Shown piece after piece: positions 26,413 through 35,644 of a DNA stretch of 64,000 bases. The stretch comes from Brevibacterium pigmentatum. GTDB taxonomy: Bacteria; Actinomycetota; Actinomycetes; Actinomycetales; Brevibacteriaceae. Below the pieces are notes generated by a model. The model ran no database searches, had not been told where the DNA came from, and was given only the letters and a program-made list of their open reading frames with translations. Every line of letters begins with the position of its first letter. The stretch's first letter is position 1. The position numbers and the translations under genes were made by a program. Where the stretch lies: NCBI RefSeq assembly GCF_011617465.1, contig NZ_CP050153.1, forward strand, positions 3,844,001-3,908,000. The letters run 5' to 3'.

Positions 26413-26865
26413 CTACGGTTGTGGGTGGGGCATTCGGTCGCGATCGTAGGTGATCGTCGTGTACCCGTGTGGAACCGGTGTGCCGTCCTCGTCGACTCCG
26501 ACGAATACGATCTTCTCGATGCTGAGGATCGTCTTCCGGGTGATCATATTGCGCACCCTCGCCTTCATCGTCAGCGACGTACGCCCGAACTGGGTTGCGA
26601 TGAGCCCCATCTCGATGAGATCGCCTTCCCTCGCCGAAGCCTGGAAGTCGATCTCCGAGATCAGCTTCGTCACAACTCGATGGTTGCCGAGCTGGATGAT
26701 CGCGTAGATCGCGGCCTCCTCGTCGATCCACCTCAGCAGGCTGCCGCCGAAGAGGGAGCCGTTGGCGTTGAGGTCCTCAGGCCGCACCCATTTGCGGGTA
26801 TAGAAGTTCATCCGCTCCACATCGTGGCGGGCGGAGCTCTCTGTGGGCTGTGCCGTCGCTGTCAT
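26413..26865 (-). CDS. hotdog-fold acyl-CoA thioesterase (YciA-like)
   Basis: A 150-residue single hotdog domain. The block LNANGSLFGGSLLRWIDEEAAIYA (shown in part: GGSLLRWIDEEAA) is the helix and active Asp of the YciA/BACH acyl-CoA thioesterases, followed by EIDFQASAREGDLIEMG and the strand TSLTMKARVRN. It hydrolyses acyl-CoA to free acid and CoA in the cytoplasm. ATG 26865 begins a leader of about 15 polar residues. It stands alone between the HTH regulator and an SRPBCC gene on the same strand. Confidence 0.88.
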   Translation of the reverse strand: MTATAQPTESSARHDVERMNFYTRKWVRPEDLNANGSLFGGSLLRWIDEEAAIYAIIQLGNHRVVTKLISEIDFQASAREGDLIEMGLIATQFGRTSLTMKARVRNMITRKTILSIEKIVFVGVDEDGTPVPHGYTTITYDRDRMPHPQP

Positions 26866-26946
26866 GCGATCAGAGTAGCGAGGAGTTGTTTCGCCCTCGT
26901 TTCGATCACGTCACCGCTGTGCGACGTCGTCTTTCAATTGTCGAAG

Positions 26947-27450
26947 TCATCCTTCGCGTTCGAAATCGTCCTTCATGGTCGTGAGCGTCCGGCGAATGTT
27001 CAATCGCTGGAAGTCCGCGAAGCTCCTCCCACGTGTGACGATGTGGTCGAAGACCCAGGCCAGCCAGTCGGGCCAACCGCGACGATCGTCTGTCCACGAC
27101 TCCGTCACTCGAGTCGCCCCACCGAGGTCCTCGAACTCGTAGGCCCAGCTCGCGTTCGCTCCTTCGATGCTGGGAGTTCGGGGTCCGATCCGGCGCACGG
27201 TGAAGGCGAACCGTTTGCCGGGCACAGATTCGGTGACGACGCATTCGGTCACCCACGTCGCCGGCCCGCGACGGTTCGTGCCTTCGAAGACGTCGCCTGT
27301 CTGCAGCGGACCTGCAGTCGTGCGCGTGCTTGCGCCCGTGTTCTCCGGACTCCATCGGGCCATCTGGGTCGGATCGGCGACCTGCTCCCAGAGTGCGGCG
27401 GCGTCGGCTTTGATCACCATACTGTCGCTGACCTGCATCGTTCGCGTCAT
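26947..27450 (-). CDS. SRPBCC / polyketide cyclase-like protein
   Basis: A 167-residue START-like (SRPBCC) domain. Features are the N-terminal strand and helix DSMVIKADAAALWEQVADPT with the typical MARWSPEN turn, the central strands WVTECVVTESVPGKRFAF, and the long C-terminal helix with a DWLAWVFDHIV stretch. The fold makes a deep hydrophobic pocket for lipids or aromatic ligands. No catalytic residues can be assigned. It is a single gene on the minus strand, divergent from the winged-helix remnant. Confidence 0.85.
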   Translation of the reverse strand: MTRTMQVSDSMVIKADAAALWEQVADPTQMARWSPENTGASTRTTAGPLQTGDVFEGTNRRGPATWVTECVVTESVPGKRFAFTVRRIGPRTPSIEGANASWAYEFEDLGGATRVTESWTDDRRGWPDWLAWVFDHIVTRGRSFADFQRLNIRRTLTTMKDDFEREG

Positions 27451-27542
27451 CGTCGTCCCTTCTCATTGTGGTCGTGCACGCACCAGGAGCCGGCCGAGCA
27501 CGTGGCCCCATTCAAACACGGGTCCTGAGCTAGCCTGGGCAC

Positions 27543-27916
27543 ATGGCCGACTCCGCGACGAACGACGAGATCATCGCCTTCCGCCTCCGCGCTCATCACC
27601 TCGATGAGCGACTCAGCCGCAACTCACTCCTTGACGCCGCGGGAGCCTGCGGCATCCAGAACAGCCCACCGGGATCCGCGCTGACCGCACTCCATGCGCG
27701 GGGCGCCGACCGCATCCGACGACAGCGAACGCGACCGGACCAGATCCGAACTGCTGCGCCGTTGACTGCACTGCTATCAACCGTCGACTAAGCATGACGA
27801 TCGCAACCTTCGGCACCGTCCCGACGTCGGTGAAGAGCGCAGTGACCGCTGAGGCAGAGGCGATCGGCGCACTGCGCGAGTCAGACGCCGTCGACATCGA
27901 ATTCGCGTCAGTTTGA
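27543..27916 (+). pseudogene. internally deleted winged-helix DNA-binding protein (AlkZ-like family) remnant
   Basis: Two pieces of one gene family remain. From ATG 27543 an 82-codon frame has the family N-terminus (IIAFRLRAHHLDERL, then ACGIQNSPPGSALTALHAR). It then runs into unrelated sequence and stops at 27791. In another frame, 27794-27916 encodes 40 residues (ATFGTVPTSVKSAVTAEAEA) that match the usual C-terminus of the family. Complete proteins are near 350-400 residues, so about 270 residues are missing and the frame is shifted. The family includes DNA glycosylases opening interstrand cross-links. I infer an internal deletion. Confidence 0.68.
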
Positions 27917-27918
27917 GA

Positions 27919-28755
27919 TCATTCGGCGAGTTCGCTGATCAGCACGCGAGCGAGGGCTCCGAGTCGGAATCGCTCGGGAATCACGGTTCTGATGCCCTGT
28001 TCATGCAGCGGTGCTGCGGTGACGTCGCCGACTGCTGCGGCCACCACCGATTCGTTGAACGCCTCGATCACGGCCGACAGCAGTCCCTGTTCCTCGGCCG
28101 CGGTGAGAAATGCTGCCGCCCCGGGTGCTGAGGTGAAGGCCACGGCATCGCACCTGCGCTCCGCGACGAGTCGGACCGCGTCGATCACGGCGGCCGGATC
28201 GGGTGCCGGACCCCAGCGGTAGATGACGAGGGAGCGGACATCGGCGCCAGCTGCGGCGAAGGCCTCATCAAGTCCGTCGGCGCCGGCACCGTGATGCTGT
28301 ACGGCAATGCGCTCACCATCTACGCCCTCGCCGAGAAGGACCTGCTGGATCTCTGCGCTCGTCTCGGATTCCGCGACCCAGTGAGCGCTCAGTCCGGCCC
28401 CCTGAATCGCTCCGCGCGCCTTGGGGCCGCGGGCGTATATCCGTGCTCCGGCGAGCATCGAGTGCCACTCCTCGTGCAGACCCGCGGCTTCAGCCACGTC
28501 ACCCCAGCCGGTGAATCCGACGCCGGTCGTGACCACGACGATGTCCGGCCGGGCCTCGATGAGTTCACGGGTGCGTGTGACGAGTTCAGGGTCATCGATG
28601 TGAGGAATGACGGAAAGGGTCGGGGCGTGCACGATCTTGGCACCGTGACGCTCGAGGGCGGAGGCGAGCTGTTCCGCGCGCCGCTGAGCTGTGAGCACGA
28701 TGCGACGTCCGACCAGCTCGTCGCCGATGTCAGTTTGGGGCTGGTTCATGCTCAT
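27919..28755 (-). CDS. uroporphyrinogen-III synthase-like protein
   Basis: A 278-residue two-lobed HemD-fold protein. Lobe markers are RRIVLTAQRRAEQLASALER, VVTTGVGFTGWGDVA, AVQHHGAGADGLDEA, YRWGPAPDP and the second-lobe VAFTSAPGAAAFL. This follows the layout of uroporphyrinogen-III synthases that close hydroxymethylbilane into the tetrapyrrole ring. It is not next to other hem genes, so it may be a stand-alone or regulator-derived copy (HemD domains also occur fused to OmpR-type regulators). It is coupled to the upstream LysR gene by a four-base overlap. Confidence 0.75.
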   Translation of the reverse strand: MSMNQPQTDIGDELVGRRIVLTAQRRAEQLASALERHGAKIVHAPTLSVIPHIDDPELVTRTRELIEARPDIVVVTTGVGFTGWGDVAEAAGLHEEWHSMLAGARIYARGPKARGAIQGAGLSAHWVAESETSAEIQQVLLGEGVDGERIAVQHHGAGADGLDEAFAAAGADVRSLVIYRWGPAPDPAAVIDAVRLVAERRCDAVAFTSAPGAAAFLTAAEEQGLLSAVIEAFNESVVAAAVGDVTAAPLHEQGIRTVIPERFRLGALARVLISELAE

Positions 28756-29687
28756 ATCCTGGTCGCGCAGTCTCGCCGGGGCAACTTCCGGCCTTCGAGA
28801 GCAGCCTGGTGGGCGAGCATCTCATCCTTGAGTCCCTGGACGACGGCGGCGATCGCCGGTCGCCGCATCGAATCGGGTCTGAGCACCATCCAGTAGGGCA
28901 GTCGCTCGGCCACCGAATCGGGGAAGAGTCGCACGAGGTCGGGGTGACGGTCGGCCATGAAACACGGGAGGAAGCCGATTCCGGCACCCGCACGCGTCGC
29001 TTCGACGTGAACGAAGACGTTCGTCGAGGTCAGTGCATCCTTCATCTCGGGAAACAGCCGCCTCGGCGCATCGAGGTCGTCGACCTGGAGCATGGAATCG
29101 ACGAAATAGACGAGCCGGTGGTCGCTGACTTCCTCCACCGAGGCGGGGGTGCCGTTGGCCGCGAGATAGTCACGCGAGGCGTAGAGACCGAGTTCGTAGT
29201 CACCGAGCTCGACCGCCTCTGCCCGATGCACGCGCGGTTCGCCGACGACGACCTCGATATCGAGACCGGACCGCTGCTGCAGGGCCTGCCTGGTGACGGT
29301 GACGATCTCGACGCTCAGCCCGGGATGCCGACGTCGCAGCTTCGCGACCGCCGGGGAGGCGACATAGGCGCTGAACCCATCCGTCGCGGTCATCCGCACC
29401 ACTCCGGACACCGTCTCCGGGCCCTGGCCGGGACTCTCGAGTTCAGCGACCGCGGTCTCCATCTGTTCGGCCACCGCAACGGCTCGTTCCCCGAGGTCGG
29501 TCAGCTCCCATCCGTCATCCGAGCGAGCCAGCACGCGTCCGCCCAAGGACTTCTCCAAGGCGGCGATGCGGCGGGAGACCGTCGAGTGGGTGAGACCGAG
29601 GTTGTGTGCCGCCGTCGTGAATTTGGCGGTGCGGGAGACGGCCAGCAGCACGAGCAGATCGTTGGGAGTGGTGTCCATACCTGCCAT
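28752..29687 (-). CDS. LysR-family transcriptional regulator
   Basis: A 311-residue LysR protein. The HTH is near the N-terminus (FTTAAHNLGLTHSTVSRRIAAL), followed by the linker helix ending in AVAVAEQ and an effector domain from about residue 93 (VRMTATDGFSAYVASPAV). The start may be ATG 29687 or the ATG three codons later (MDTTPND). Its stop overlaps the uroporphyrinogen-III synthase-like gene, so it may control its own operon; the ligand is unknown. Upstream is a short gap to the membrane-protein gene on the same strand. Confidence 0.9.
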   Translation of the reverse strand: MAGMDTTPNDLLVLLAVSRTAKFTTAAHNLGLTHSTVSRRIAALEKSLGGRVLARSDDGWELTDLGERAVAVAEQMETAVAELESPGQGPETVSGVVRMTATDGFSAYVASPAVAKLRRRHPGLSVEIVTVTRQALQQRSGLDIEVVVGEPRVHRAEAVELGDYELGLYASRDYLAANGTPASVEEVSDHRLVYFVDSMLQVDDLDAPRRLFPEMKDALTSTNVFVHVEATRAGAGIGFLPCFMADRHPDLVRLFPDSVAERLPYWMVLRPDSMRRPAIAAVVQGLKDEMLAHQAALEGRKLPRRDCATRI

Positions 29688-29717
29688 AGTGGCACACCGG
29701 CAGCAAGCGCGGCCTCG

Positions 29718-30419
29718 TCAGCGCATGTGGTCCTGCGACGGCGAACGCGTCCATCTAAGAAGCACGACGATCAGACAGATGAGGAACACGATCCCCGAGG
29801 TGACCAGTCCGGTGACGAGGATGCCGATATCGGCAGGCAGATCCACGTCCTCGGCCGGTTTGGTCGGTGCCTTCCCCTCCGGATCGATGAGGACGGAAAT
29901 CGTGTCGCCCTCATCGAAGTCGTCGTATCCGTCCTTGCCGCGGTAGATCAGCGGTTCGGCGACGGGGGTGCCGTCGGTGCGCTCGAGGCTGTAGGTATGA
30001 ACATAGACCTGTCGCGACCTGGGCGGATTGGAACTGTGTACGGTCTTCTGTTCGACTTGATGATCGGCGACGACCACCTCGGTGAGCTCGCCGGCTTGCG
30101 ACAAAGCGAGATCCTCGCCGAGCATCACAGTGCCGATGAGCGCAATGGCCACGAATGGTCCGGTGTACCAGTACGCCGGCGTGTGTCCCATGAACCTGCG
30201 CATCGCCAGAGTGACGCCGAGGAACACGAAGCATCCGACGATGATCGTGAACAGCAGTTGGTCCGGATACAGGTATCCGATCGTGAAGACCGCACCCGTG
30301 CCGACGAAGAAGACAGCACCGGTGATGATGATGGTCAGCGGATTCCGGCTGCCCTGGTTCCAGCGGCGCTCACTCTTCCCGCCGTCACCCCACTTGCCGC
30401 GCATCCAGTAGGCGTCCAT
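29718..30419 (-). CDS. DUF3592-like membrane protein
   Basis: A 233-residue protein with hydrophobic helices at about residues 28-50 (PLTIIITGAVFFVGTGAVF), 55-72, 86-102 and 205-225, and between helix 3 and 4 an extracytoplasmic or cytoplasmic beta-rich domain of about 100 residues (QVYVHTYSLERTDGTPV; DEGDTISVLIDPEGK), which has the DUF3592 look. Function is unknown. It follows dnaB by 14 bp on the same strand, and a shared transcript is possible. A later in-frame ATG could also start it. Confidence 0.6.
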   Translation of the reverse strand: MDAYWMRGKWGDGGKSERRWNQGSRNPLTIIITGAVFFVGTGAVFTIGYLYPDQLLFTIIVGCFVFLGVTLAMRRFMGHTPAYWYTGPFVAIALIGTVMLGEDLALSQAGELTEVVVADHQVEQKTVHSSNPPRSRQVYVHTYSLERTDGTPVAEPLIYRGKDGYDDFDEGDTISVLIDPEGKAPTKPAEDVDLPADIGILVTGLVTSGIVFLICLIVVLLRWTRSPSQDHMR

Positions 30420-30433
30420 TCAAGCCCCGCTCG

Positions 30434-31771
30434 TCACTGCGGCATGTTGACGAATCGGGACTTCGCGCCCTGGAACGCCACGGGGATGTCCATCGTCGGA
30501 CCGGCACGGTGCTTGGCGACGATGATGTCGGCCTCACCGGCACGTTCGTGTTCCTTGTCGTACATGTCCTCACGGTGGATGAGGAGGACCATATCCGCAT
30601 CCTGCTCGATCGAACCGGACTCACGCAGATCCGAAATCATCGGCCGCTTGTCCGTGCGCTGCTCGCTGCCGCGGTTGAGCTGAGACAGTGCGATGACCGG
30701 AACCTCGAGCTCCTTGGCCAGCAGCTTGAGCGAACGGGAGAACTCAGAGACCTCCTGCTGACGGGACTCGACGCGCTTGCCCGAGGACATCAGCTGCAGG
30801 TAGTCGACGCAGACCATCTGCAGATTGTGCTGCTGTTTGAGCCGGCGGCACTTCGCGCGGATCTCCGTCAGCGCCATATTCGGCGAATCGTCGACGAACA
30901 GCGGCGCATTGTTGATCCGAGCCTCGGTCGCAGCCAGGGTCGTCCAGTCGTGGGGACTGAGTTCGCCGCGCCGCAGATTCTGCAGCGGAATCTCCGACTC
31001 GGCCGAGAGCAGACGCATGACGAGCTCGTTCTTGCCCATCTCGAGCGAGAAGAACACAGCGGCCGCATCGTTGTGGATCGCAGCCGAACGGATGAAGTCG
31101 AGCGCCAGAGTCGACTTTCCGACACCGGGACGGGCGGCGATGACGATCATCGTGCCCGGATGCAGACCGTTGGTGAGGTTGTCGAACTCGGTGAAGCCGG
31201 TGGGCACACCCGCGGTCTGGCCATCGGTGTTGCCGTTGCGTTCGATCTCCTGGGCCACCTCGCCGAGGATGTCGGAGAGGATGACGTAATCCTCGGTCGT
31301 ATGGCGTTCGGTGACCTTGTAGATCTCCGCCTGCGCGGAGTTCACGACGTCATCGGTGTCGCCTTCGGCGTCGTAGCCCATCTGCACGATGCGGGTGCCG
31401 GCCTCGACGAGGCGGCGCAGCACAGCCTGTTCGCTGACGATCGCGGCATAGTAGCCGGCGTTGGCGGCGGTCGGGACGGATGAGATGAGGGTGTGCAGGT
31501 AGGCGGCACCGCCGACGCGGGCGAGGTCACCGGTCTTCGTCAGGTAGTTCGCCACCGTCACCGAGTCCGCGGGCTCACCGCGGGAGTAGAGGTCGAGGAC
31601 CGCCTCGTAGATGGTTTCGTGCGCGGGCTTGTAGAAGTCGTCGCCCTTCATCGTCTCGACACAGTCGGCGATGGCGTCCTTCGACAGAAGCATCGCACCG
31701 AGCACGCTCTGCTCGGCCTCGACGTCCTGCGGAGGGGTCCTCAGACCGTCATAGCCCTGGTCGTTGCTCAC
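30434..31771 (-). CDS. dnaB: replicative DNA helicase DnaB
   Basis: A 445-residue hexameric 5'-3' helicase that unwinds the fork. The N-terminal domain (PPQDVEAEQSVLGAMLLS) and the RecA-like C-terminal domain are complete: Walker A ARPGVGKST, Walker B VCVDYLQLM, and the H4 block ALSQLNRGSEQRTDKRP. No intein is present, although dnaB is a common intein site in actinobacteria. In mycobacteria dnaB follows rplI; here about 9 kb of other genes separates the two. The start ATG 31771 has GAGGAAATCGAG upstream. Confidence 0.96.
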   Translation of the reverse strand: MSNDQGYDGLRTPPQDVEAEQSVLGAMLLSKDAIADCVETMKGDDFYKPAHETIYEAVLDLYSRGEPADSVTVANYLTKTGDLARVGGAAYLHTLISSVPTAANAGYYAAIVSEQAVLRRLVEAGTRIVQMGYDAEGDTDDVVNSAQAEIYKVTERHTTEDYVILSDILGEVAQEIERNGNTDGQTAGVPTGFTEFDNLTNGLHPGTMIVIAARPGVGKSTLALDFIRSAAIHNDAAAVFFSLEMGKNELVMRLLSAESEIPLQNLRRGELSPHDWTTLAATEARINNAPLFVDDSPNMALTEIRAKCRRLKQQHNLQMVCVDYLQLMSSGKRVESRQQEVSEFSRSLKLLAKELEVPVIALSQLNRGSEQRTDKRPMISDLRESGSIEQDADMVLLIHREDMYDKEHERAGEADIIVAKHRAGPTMDIPVAFQGAKSRFVNMPQ

Positions 31772-31903
31772 TCGATTTCCTCTTCCTCACAGCATCGGAT
31801 CGCCCACCCTCATGTGGTGCGCTCCAACTGTACCCGGAGACCCGTTCCCGGTCCCATCGACCCGATACCCGTAAGCGTAGGACGCGGCACTGACACAGAA
31901 CCT

Positions 31904-33286
31904 TCAGTCCCGAGTCCTTCCGGCCGTGGCCACGGAGTGCAGAATCGGCTTCGTCAGCTGCAGCCCGCCGCGGATGATGACGATGCCGATGACCACTGTG
32001 AGCAGGATCGTGAGGAACGTGACCGGTTCGAACACGAGCGCGGCTCCCGCCAGGGGCAGGACCAGCATGAGCCCGAGCCCTCCGGCCAGCAGGGACACCC
32101 AGATCGCCGGGGCCATGACGGCCCGCACCAGCGCCCGATGCAGCAGCTGGGGATCGGCGCCGGCCGCATAGAGGTCGGAGAAGGTGTCGGCCCTGTCGTA
32201 GATGTCGGCGACCTGGTTGATCACCGCCGAGACGGCAATGAGCACGATGGCGATGCCCATGACGAGCAGCACCCCGGTGAACAGGTCGTGGAAGAGGTTG
32301 ATATCGGATTCGGACATGGTTCCCGGCGAGTCCTCCGCGGCGTCGAGGCCGAGCTGCATCAGCGCCACTCCGGATCCGCAGACGGCCGCGGTGAATGAGG
32401 CCATCGCCAGTCCGGACACGCGTCGCCAGAACCGCTTCGGCTCGTCGGAGACCAGGCGAGCTGCGATGAGACGCTCCGAAGTCTTGGCGCGACCGCCGGA
32501 CAGGTGAGCGAACCAGCGGACGAGGAGTCCGCCGAGGAGGTCGACGACGACAAGCCCGAGAACGAAGAATCCGACCATAGCGGCCAGGATGATCCCCATG
32601 CCCAATCCGCCGGCCTGCGTGAGCGCGTACACGACCGGCAGCAGGCAGATCACGAGCACCGTGGCGATGACCTTGGCTACAGGGAACTTCCGCTCCAGGC
32701 TCTTCGTCCGCACCCCCAACGGAGAGACCGCGACCTTGCGCAGACCCAGCAGAGCCGATCCCGCACAGACCATGGCCAGGAAGACGACCACGACGAGGAT
32801 GAGCCACGCGGGCATGAGCATGTTCTGGTACCCGATGGGTTCACCCATGAAGTGGATGAAGCTGACCGGCAGGGCCAGTCCCAGGTAGCCGACCACCCCG
32901 AGGACGATGCCTGCCAGGGCGGGAATCAGCGGTTCGGCCACGGCGAGTGCGGTGATCTGCGAGCGTCGGGCTCCGAGCAGCGACATCGTCGAGAGACGTT
33001 CGTCCTGTCGGCGTGCCGACAGCGTCGCCGAGGCCGAAGCCAGGGTGGAGGCGGGGATGATCAGCAGACCCGTGGCCAGCCCTGCCAGGGTCTTGTACAT
33101 GATGTCGAATCCCTGTGCCGCGGGATCGGGGCTCGGCGGGATCTGGAAGAACATCCATGCCCCGGCCGCCACGGTGAGGAACAGCGTGGCGCATGCGAAG
33201 AACGCGGCGGCCACGAGCACCGAGCTCGCCGAGGTCAGCGATCTCCGTCCGAGGACGAGGGGAACTGCTGCGAAGGACGTGGACAT
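31904..33286 (-). CDS. FtsX-like ABC transporter permease, second subunit
   Basis: A 460-residue integral membrane protein, start ATG 33286 behind AGGAGACACG; the frame is open much further upstream but only GC-rich noise lies there. Hydrophobic helices begin at residue 20 (VLVAAAFFACATLFLTVAA), then the FtsX-like core ASATLSARRQDERLSTMSLLGA, and three or four more helices per half, as in two-half FtsX/MacB-like permeases without a large external domain. It is clearly a paralogue of the upstream permease (same RRQDERLS and SPLGVRT blocks). With it and the ATPase it forms one transporter, perhaps for a drug or peptide. Confidence 0.85.
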   Translation of the reverse strand: MSTSFAAVPLVLGRRSLTSASSVLVAAAFFACATLFLTVAAGAWMFFQIPPSPDPAAQGFDIMYKTLAGLATGLLIIPASTLASASATLSARRQDERLSTMSLLGARRSQITALAVAEPLIPALAGIVLGVVGYLGLALPVSFIHFMGEPIGYQNMLMPAWLILVVVVFLAMVCAGSALLGLRKVAVSPLGVRTKSLERKFPVAKVIATVLVICLLPVVYALTQAGGLGMGIILAAMVGFFVLGLVVVDLLGGLLVRWFAHLSGGRAKTSERLIAARLVSDEPKRFWRRVSGLAMASFTAAVCGSGVALMQLGLDAAEDSPGTMSESDINLFHDLFTGVLLVMGIAIVLIAVSAVINQVADIYDRADTFSDLYAAGADPQLLHRALVRAVMAPAIWVSLLAGGLGLMLVLPLAGAALVFEPVTFLTILLTVVIGIVIIRGGLQLTKPILHSVATAGRTRD

Positions 33287-33297
33287 CGTGTCTCCTC

Positions 33298-34719
33298 TCA
33301 GGCCACGGCCGCCTCGGCGGTGTCCCGGTTCTCGGGGGCCGCCTCGGCGAGGGTGCGGTTGTCGGGGTCGATCTCGGTGACTCGGCGGACGAGCGGGCGG
33401 GTGACCTGCAGTCCCAGCCACACCATCGCGACCCCGGCCACGAGGACGGCTGCGACGGTCCCGATGGTGAACGGGTCGCCGAGGTCGCTCACCGAAGCCA
33501 TGAGCCAGGCGAGGATCCCGCCGAGGAACAGGGAGAGGACGGTGACCAGCAGGATCGGCGACATCACGGCGTTGACGGTCACCCGGTGCATCATCTGCTG
33601 GGTCATTCCGCCGGCGTGGAGTTCGCGGTAGGTCTGAGCACGGTCCAGGATGTCTGCGGCCTGGTTGATCGTGGCCGAGACGATGACGAGGACGAAGGCG
33701 ATGACCAGGGTGAGGATGAGTCCGGTGAAGATATCGTCGCCGAGGTGGACGTACGGTCCCATGACGGCTCGGTCCTCCGCGGTGAAGTCCTCCTGACCGC
33801 TGCGCATCATCGCTGTTCCCGCCCCGCCGACGACGGCGATGAAGGTGATCATCGCCAGCCCGGCGACCCGGCGCCAGTACTGTCCGGGGGCATCGGCGAT
33901 CATTCCTGCCGCCATCACCGAGTCGGGACCGCGGGCGATTCTGCCGGCGATGCCGGCGTGGACGCGGATGCACAGGACGCCGAGGACGCTGATGAGCAGG
34001 AGGGTGATGCCGATCGTGGCGATGCTGTACATGATCGTCACCGCCATCGGCAGCTCCATCTGGGTGGAGACATAGGTCGCGATGGCCACGATGAGGATGA
34101 GCACGATGGCCGTGATGATGCGGGCCAGGGGGAATCTTCGGGGCAGCGACCGGGTGCGCACGCCCAGCGGGGAGACCTGGATCTTGCGCAGGCCGATGAG
34201 CGAGGCGATCAGGCAGACCGCCAGGAGGCCCACGATGACCGCGGCGAGCAGCCATACCGGCATGAGCAGTGCCTGGTAGCCCAAAGGTTCGCCGACGAAC
34301 GTGATGAAACTCAGCGGCCAGGCGACCAGCAGATAGCCGCCGATTCCGGCGAAGATGCCCAGCGAGGCGGGGATGAAGGGTTCGGCGACGGCGATGAGGC
34401 GGATCGTGCTGCGTTGCGCCCCGAGCAGGGACAGGGTCGAGAGTCGTTCGTCCTGACGGCGGGCGCTCAATTTCGCCGAGGCGACCCCGAGGCTGGTCGC
34501 GGGCACGATGAGGAAGACCGTGGCGAGGACGGCGAGGAGCTGGTAGAGCTCGGCCACCTCGGCGTATCCGGAGACCTCGGGGCGATCGATGAATGCCCAG
34601 GCGCCAGCGGCCACGGTGAGGAAGATCGTCGCGCAGGAGAAGAAGGCGATCCCGACAAGGCGCGACGTCATCGAAGTCAGGGACTGTTTGGACAGGAGGA
34701 GGGGAAGGATTTTCATCAC
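33298..34719 (-). CDS. FtsX-like ABC transporter permease, first subunit
   Basis: A 473-residue membrane protein starting at ATG 34719, overlapping the ATPase stop by four bases, so it is coupled. It has the FtsX-like signature ASAKLSARRQDERLSTLSLLGA, the loop IQVSPLGVRTRSLPRRFPLA and about ten predicted helices. The similarity to the downstream permease suggests gene duplication giving a heterodimeric channel. The C-terminal tail (from TEIDPDNRT) is acidic and contains two copies of the CCGAGGCGG-type motif (33309 and 33339). Confidence 0.85.
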   Translation of the reverse strand: MMKILPLLLSKQSLTSMTSRLVGIAFFSCATIFLTVAAGAWAFIDRPEVSGYAEVAELYQLLAVLATVFLIVPATSLGVASAKLSARRQDERLSTLSLLGAQRSTIRLIAVAEPFIPASLGIFAGIGGYLLVAWPLSFITFVGEPLGYQALLMPVWLLAAVIVGLLAVCLIASLIGLRKIQVSPLGVRTRSLPRRFPLARIITAIVLILIVAIATYVSTQMELPMAVTIMYSIATIGITLLLISVLGVLCIRVHAGIAGRIARGPDSVMAAGMIADAPGQYWRRVAGLAMITFIAVVGGAGTAMMRSGQEDFTAEDRAVMGPYVHLGDDIFTGLILTLVIAFVLVIVSATINQAADILDRAQTYRELHAGGMTQQMMHRVTVNAVMSPILLVTVLSLFLGGILAWLMASVSDLGDPFTIGTVAAVLVAGVAMVWLGLQVTRPLVRRVTEIDPDNRTLAEAAPENRDTAEAAVA

Positions 34720-35480
34720 TGGGCGGCTTCCTGCATTGCCGAATCGGCGACGATGCGGCCGTCTGCGAGTCGCACGACTCGGGAGCAGCGGGCGGCGACG
34801 TTCTCATCGTGGGTGACGACGACCAGGGTGGAGCCGCGGCCGACGGTGGAGCCCAGCAGCTCGGTGAGAACCTCGTTCGAGGTTCGGGAGTCGAGGGCGC
34901 CGGTCGGTTCGTCGGCGAAGGTGACGACGGGTTGGGTGACCTGGGCGCGGGCGATCGCCACTCGCTGCGCCTGGCCTCCGGAGAGCTGTCCGATCCGTTT
35001 GTTCAGATGCTCACTCAAACCGAGACGGTCGAGCCAGGCCCGGGCATGCTGGGTGGCGTCCGAGCGGTTCATGCCGGCGAGCATGGCGGCGAGCGCGACA
35101 TTGTCCACGGCGGTGAGTTCGGGCAGGAGCAGCCCCTGCTGGAAGACGAAGCCGAAGACTTCGCGACGCAGAGCTGTGCGGCCGGATTCTTTGAGAGAGG
35201 TGATCTCGGCGGCGGCGCTGCGATCGGTCGGGTTCAGGCGGATGCGACCTTCGTCGGGGCTGATGATGCCGGCCAGGCAGTGCAGAAGGGTCGTCTTGCC
35301 GGAGCCGGAGGGTCCCATGATGGCCAGGGATTCGCCGAGGCCGATCGTGAGGTCGACTCCGGCCAGAGCGTATGTCTGGTTGAAGTGCTTCGTGATGTTG
35401 CCGGCGGTGATGATGGCGGGGTGCTGGAGTGCTGGCAACTGGTTGGCTGGCTGCGGTACAGCGTTCGGTGAAGAAGTCAT
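34716..35480 (-). CDS. ABC transporter ATP-binding protein (MacB/LolD-like)
   Basis: A 254-residue ATPase: Walker A IMGPSGSGKTTLLHCLAG, signature LSGGQAQRVAIARAQ, Walker B VVTFADEPTGALD and H-loop VVVTHDENVAA. The TGALD and SGSGKTT forms are those of MacB/LolD/BceA-type transporters, which pair with FtsX-like permeases. I chose ATG 35480 (MTSSPNAVPQ); a GTG at 35513 would add eleven residues. It is the first gene of the operon, divergent from the ArsR gene whose operator lies in the 165-bp gap, so the regulator may control both directions. Confidence 0.88.
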   Translation of the reverse strand: MTSSPNAVPQPANQLPALQHPAIITAGNITKHFNQTYALAGVDLTIGLGESLAIMGPSGSGKTTLLHCLAGIISPDEGRIRLNPTDRSAAAEITSLKESGRTALRREVFGFVFQQGLLLPELTAVDNVALAAMLAGMNRSDATQHARAWLDRLGLSEHLNKRIGQLSGGQAQRVAIARAQVTQPVVTFADEPTGALDSRTSNEVLTELLGSTVGRGSTLVVVTHDENVAARCSRVVRLADGRIVADSAMQEAAQ

Positions 35481-35613
35481 GTCTCTATGCTTTCGCCCAA
35501 CGCTCCTTGGCACTATGCGGTCAGCCCATCAGCCGATGCGGGATTTCCCAACCTCCATTGACGGAAACCCCCTGTGCGGCAGTTCGTGCCGACGACAACG
35601 CTCCGAGATGCCA

Positions 35614-35643
35614 TTGACAGGCAAGTTAACACTTGCCTATTGT
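35614..35643 (+). promoter_or_regulatory. promoter and operator of the ArsR gene
   Basis: TTGACA (35614-35619) and TATTGT (35638-35643) are spaced by 18 bases. Between and over them lies the perfect palindrome AGGCAAGT-TAAC-ACTTGCCT (35619-35638). The predicted transcription start falls at the start codon, so the message may be leaderless. Autoregulation by ArsR is inferred. Confidence 0.7.
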
Positions 35644-35644
35644 T

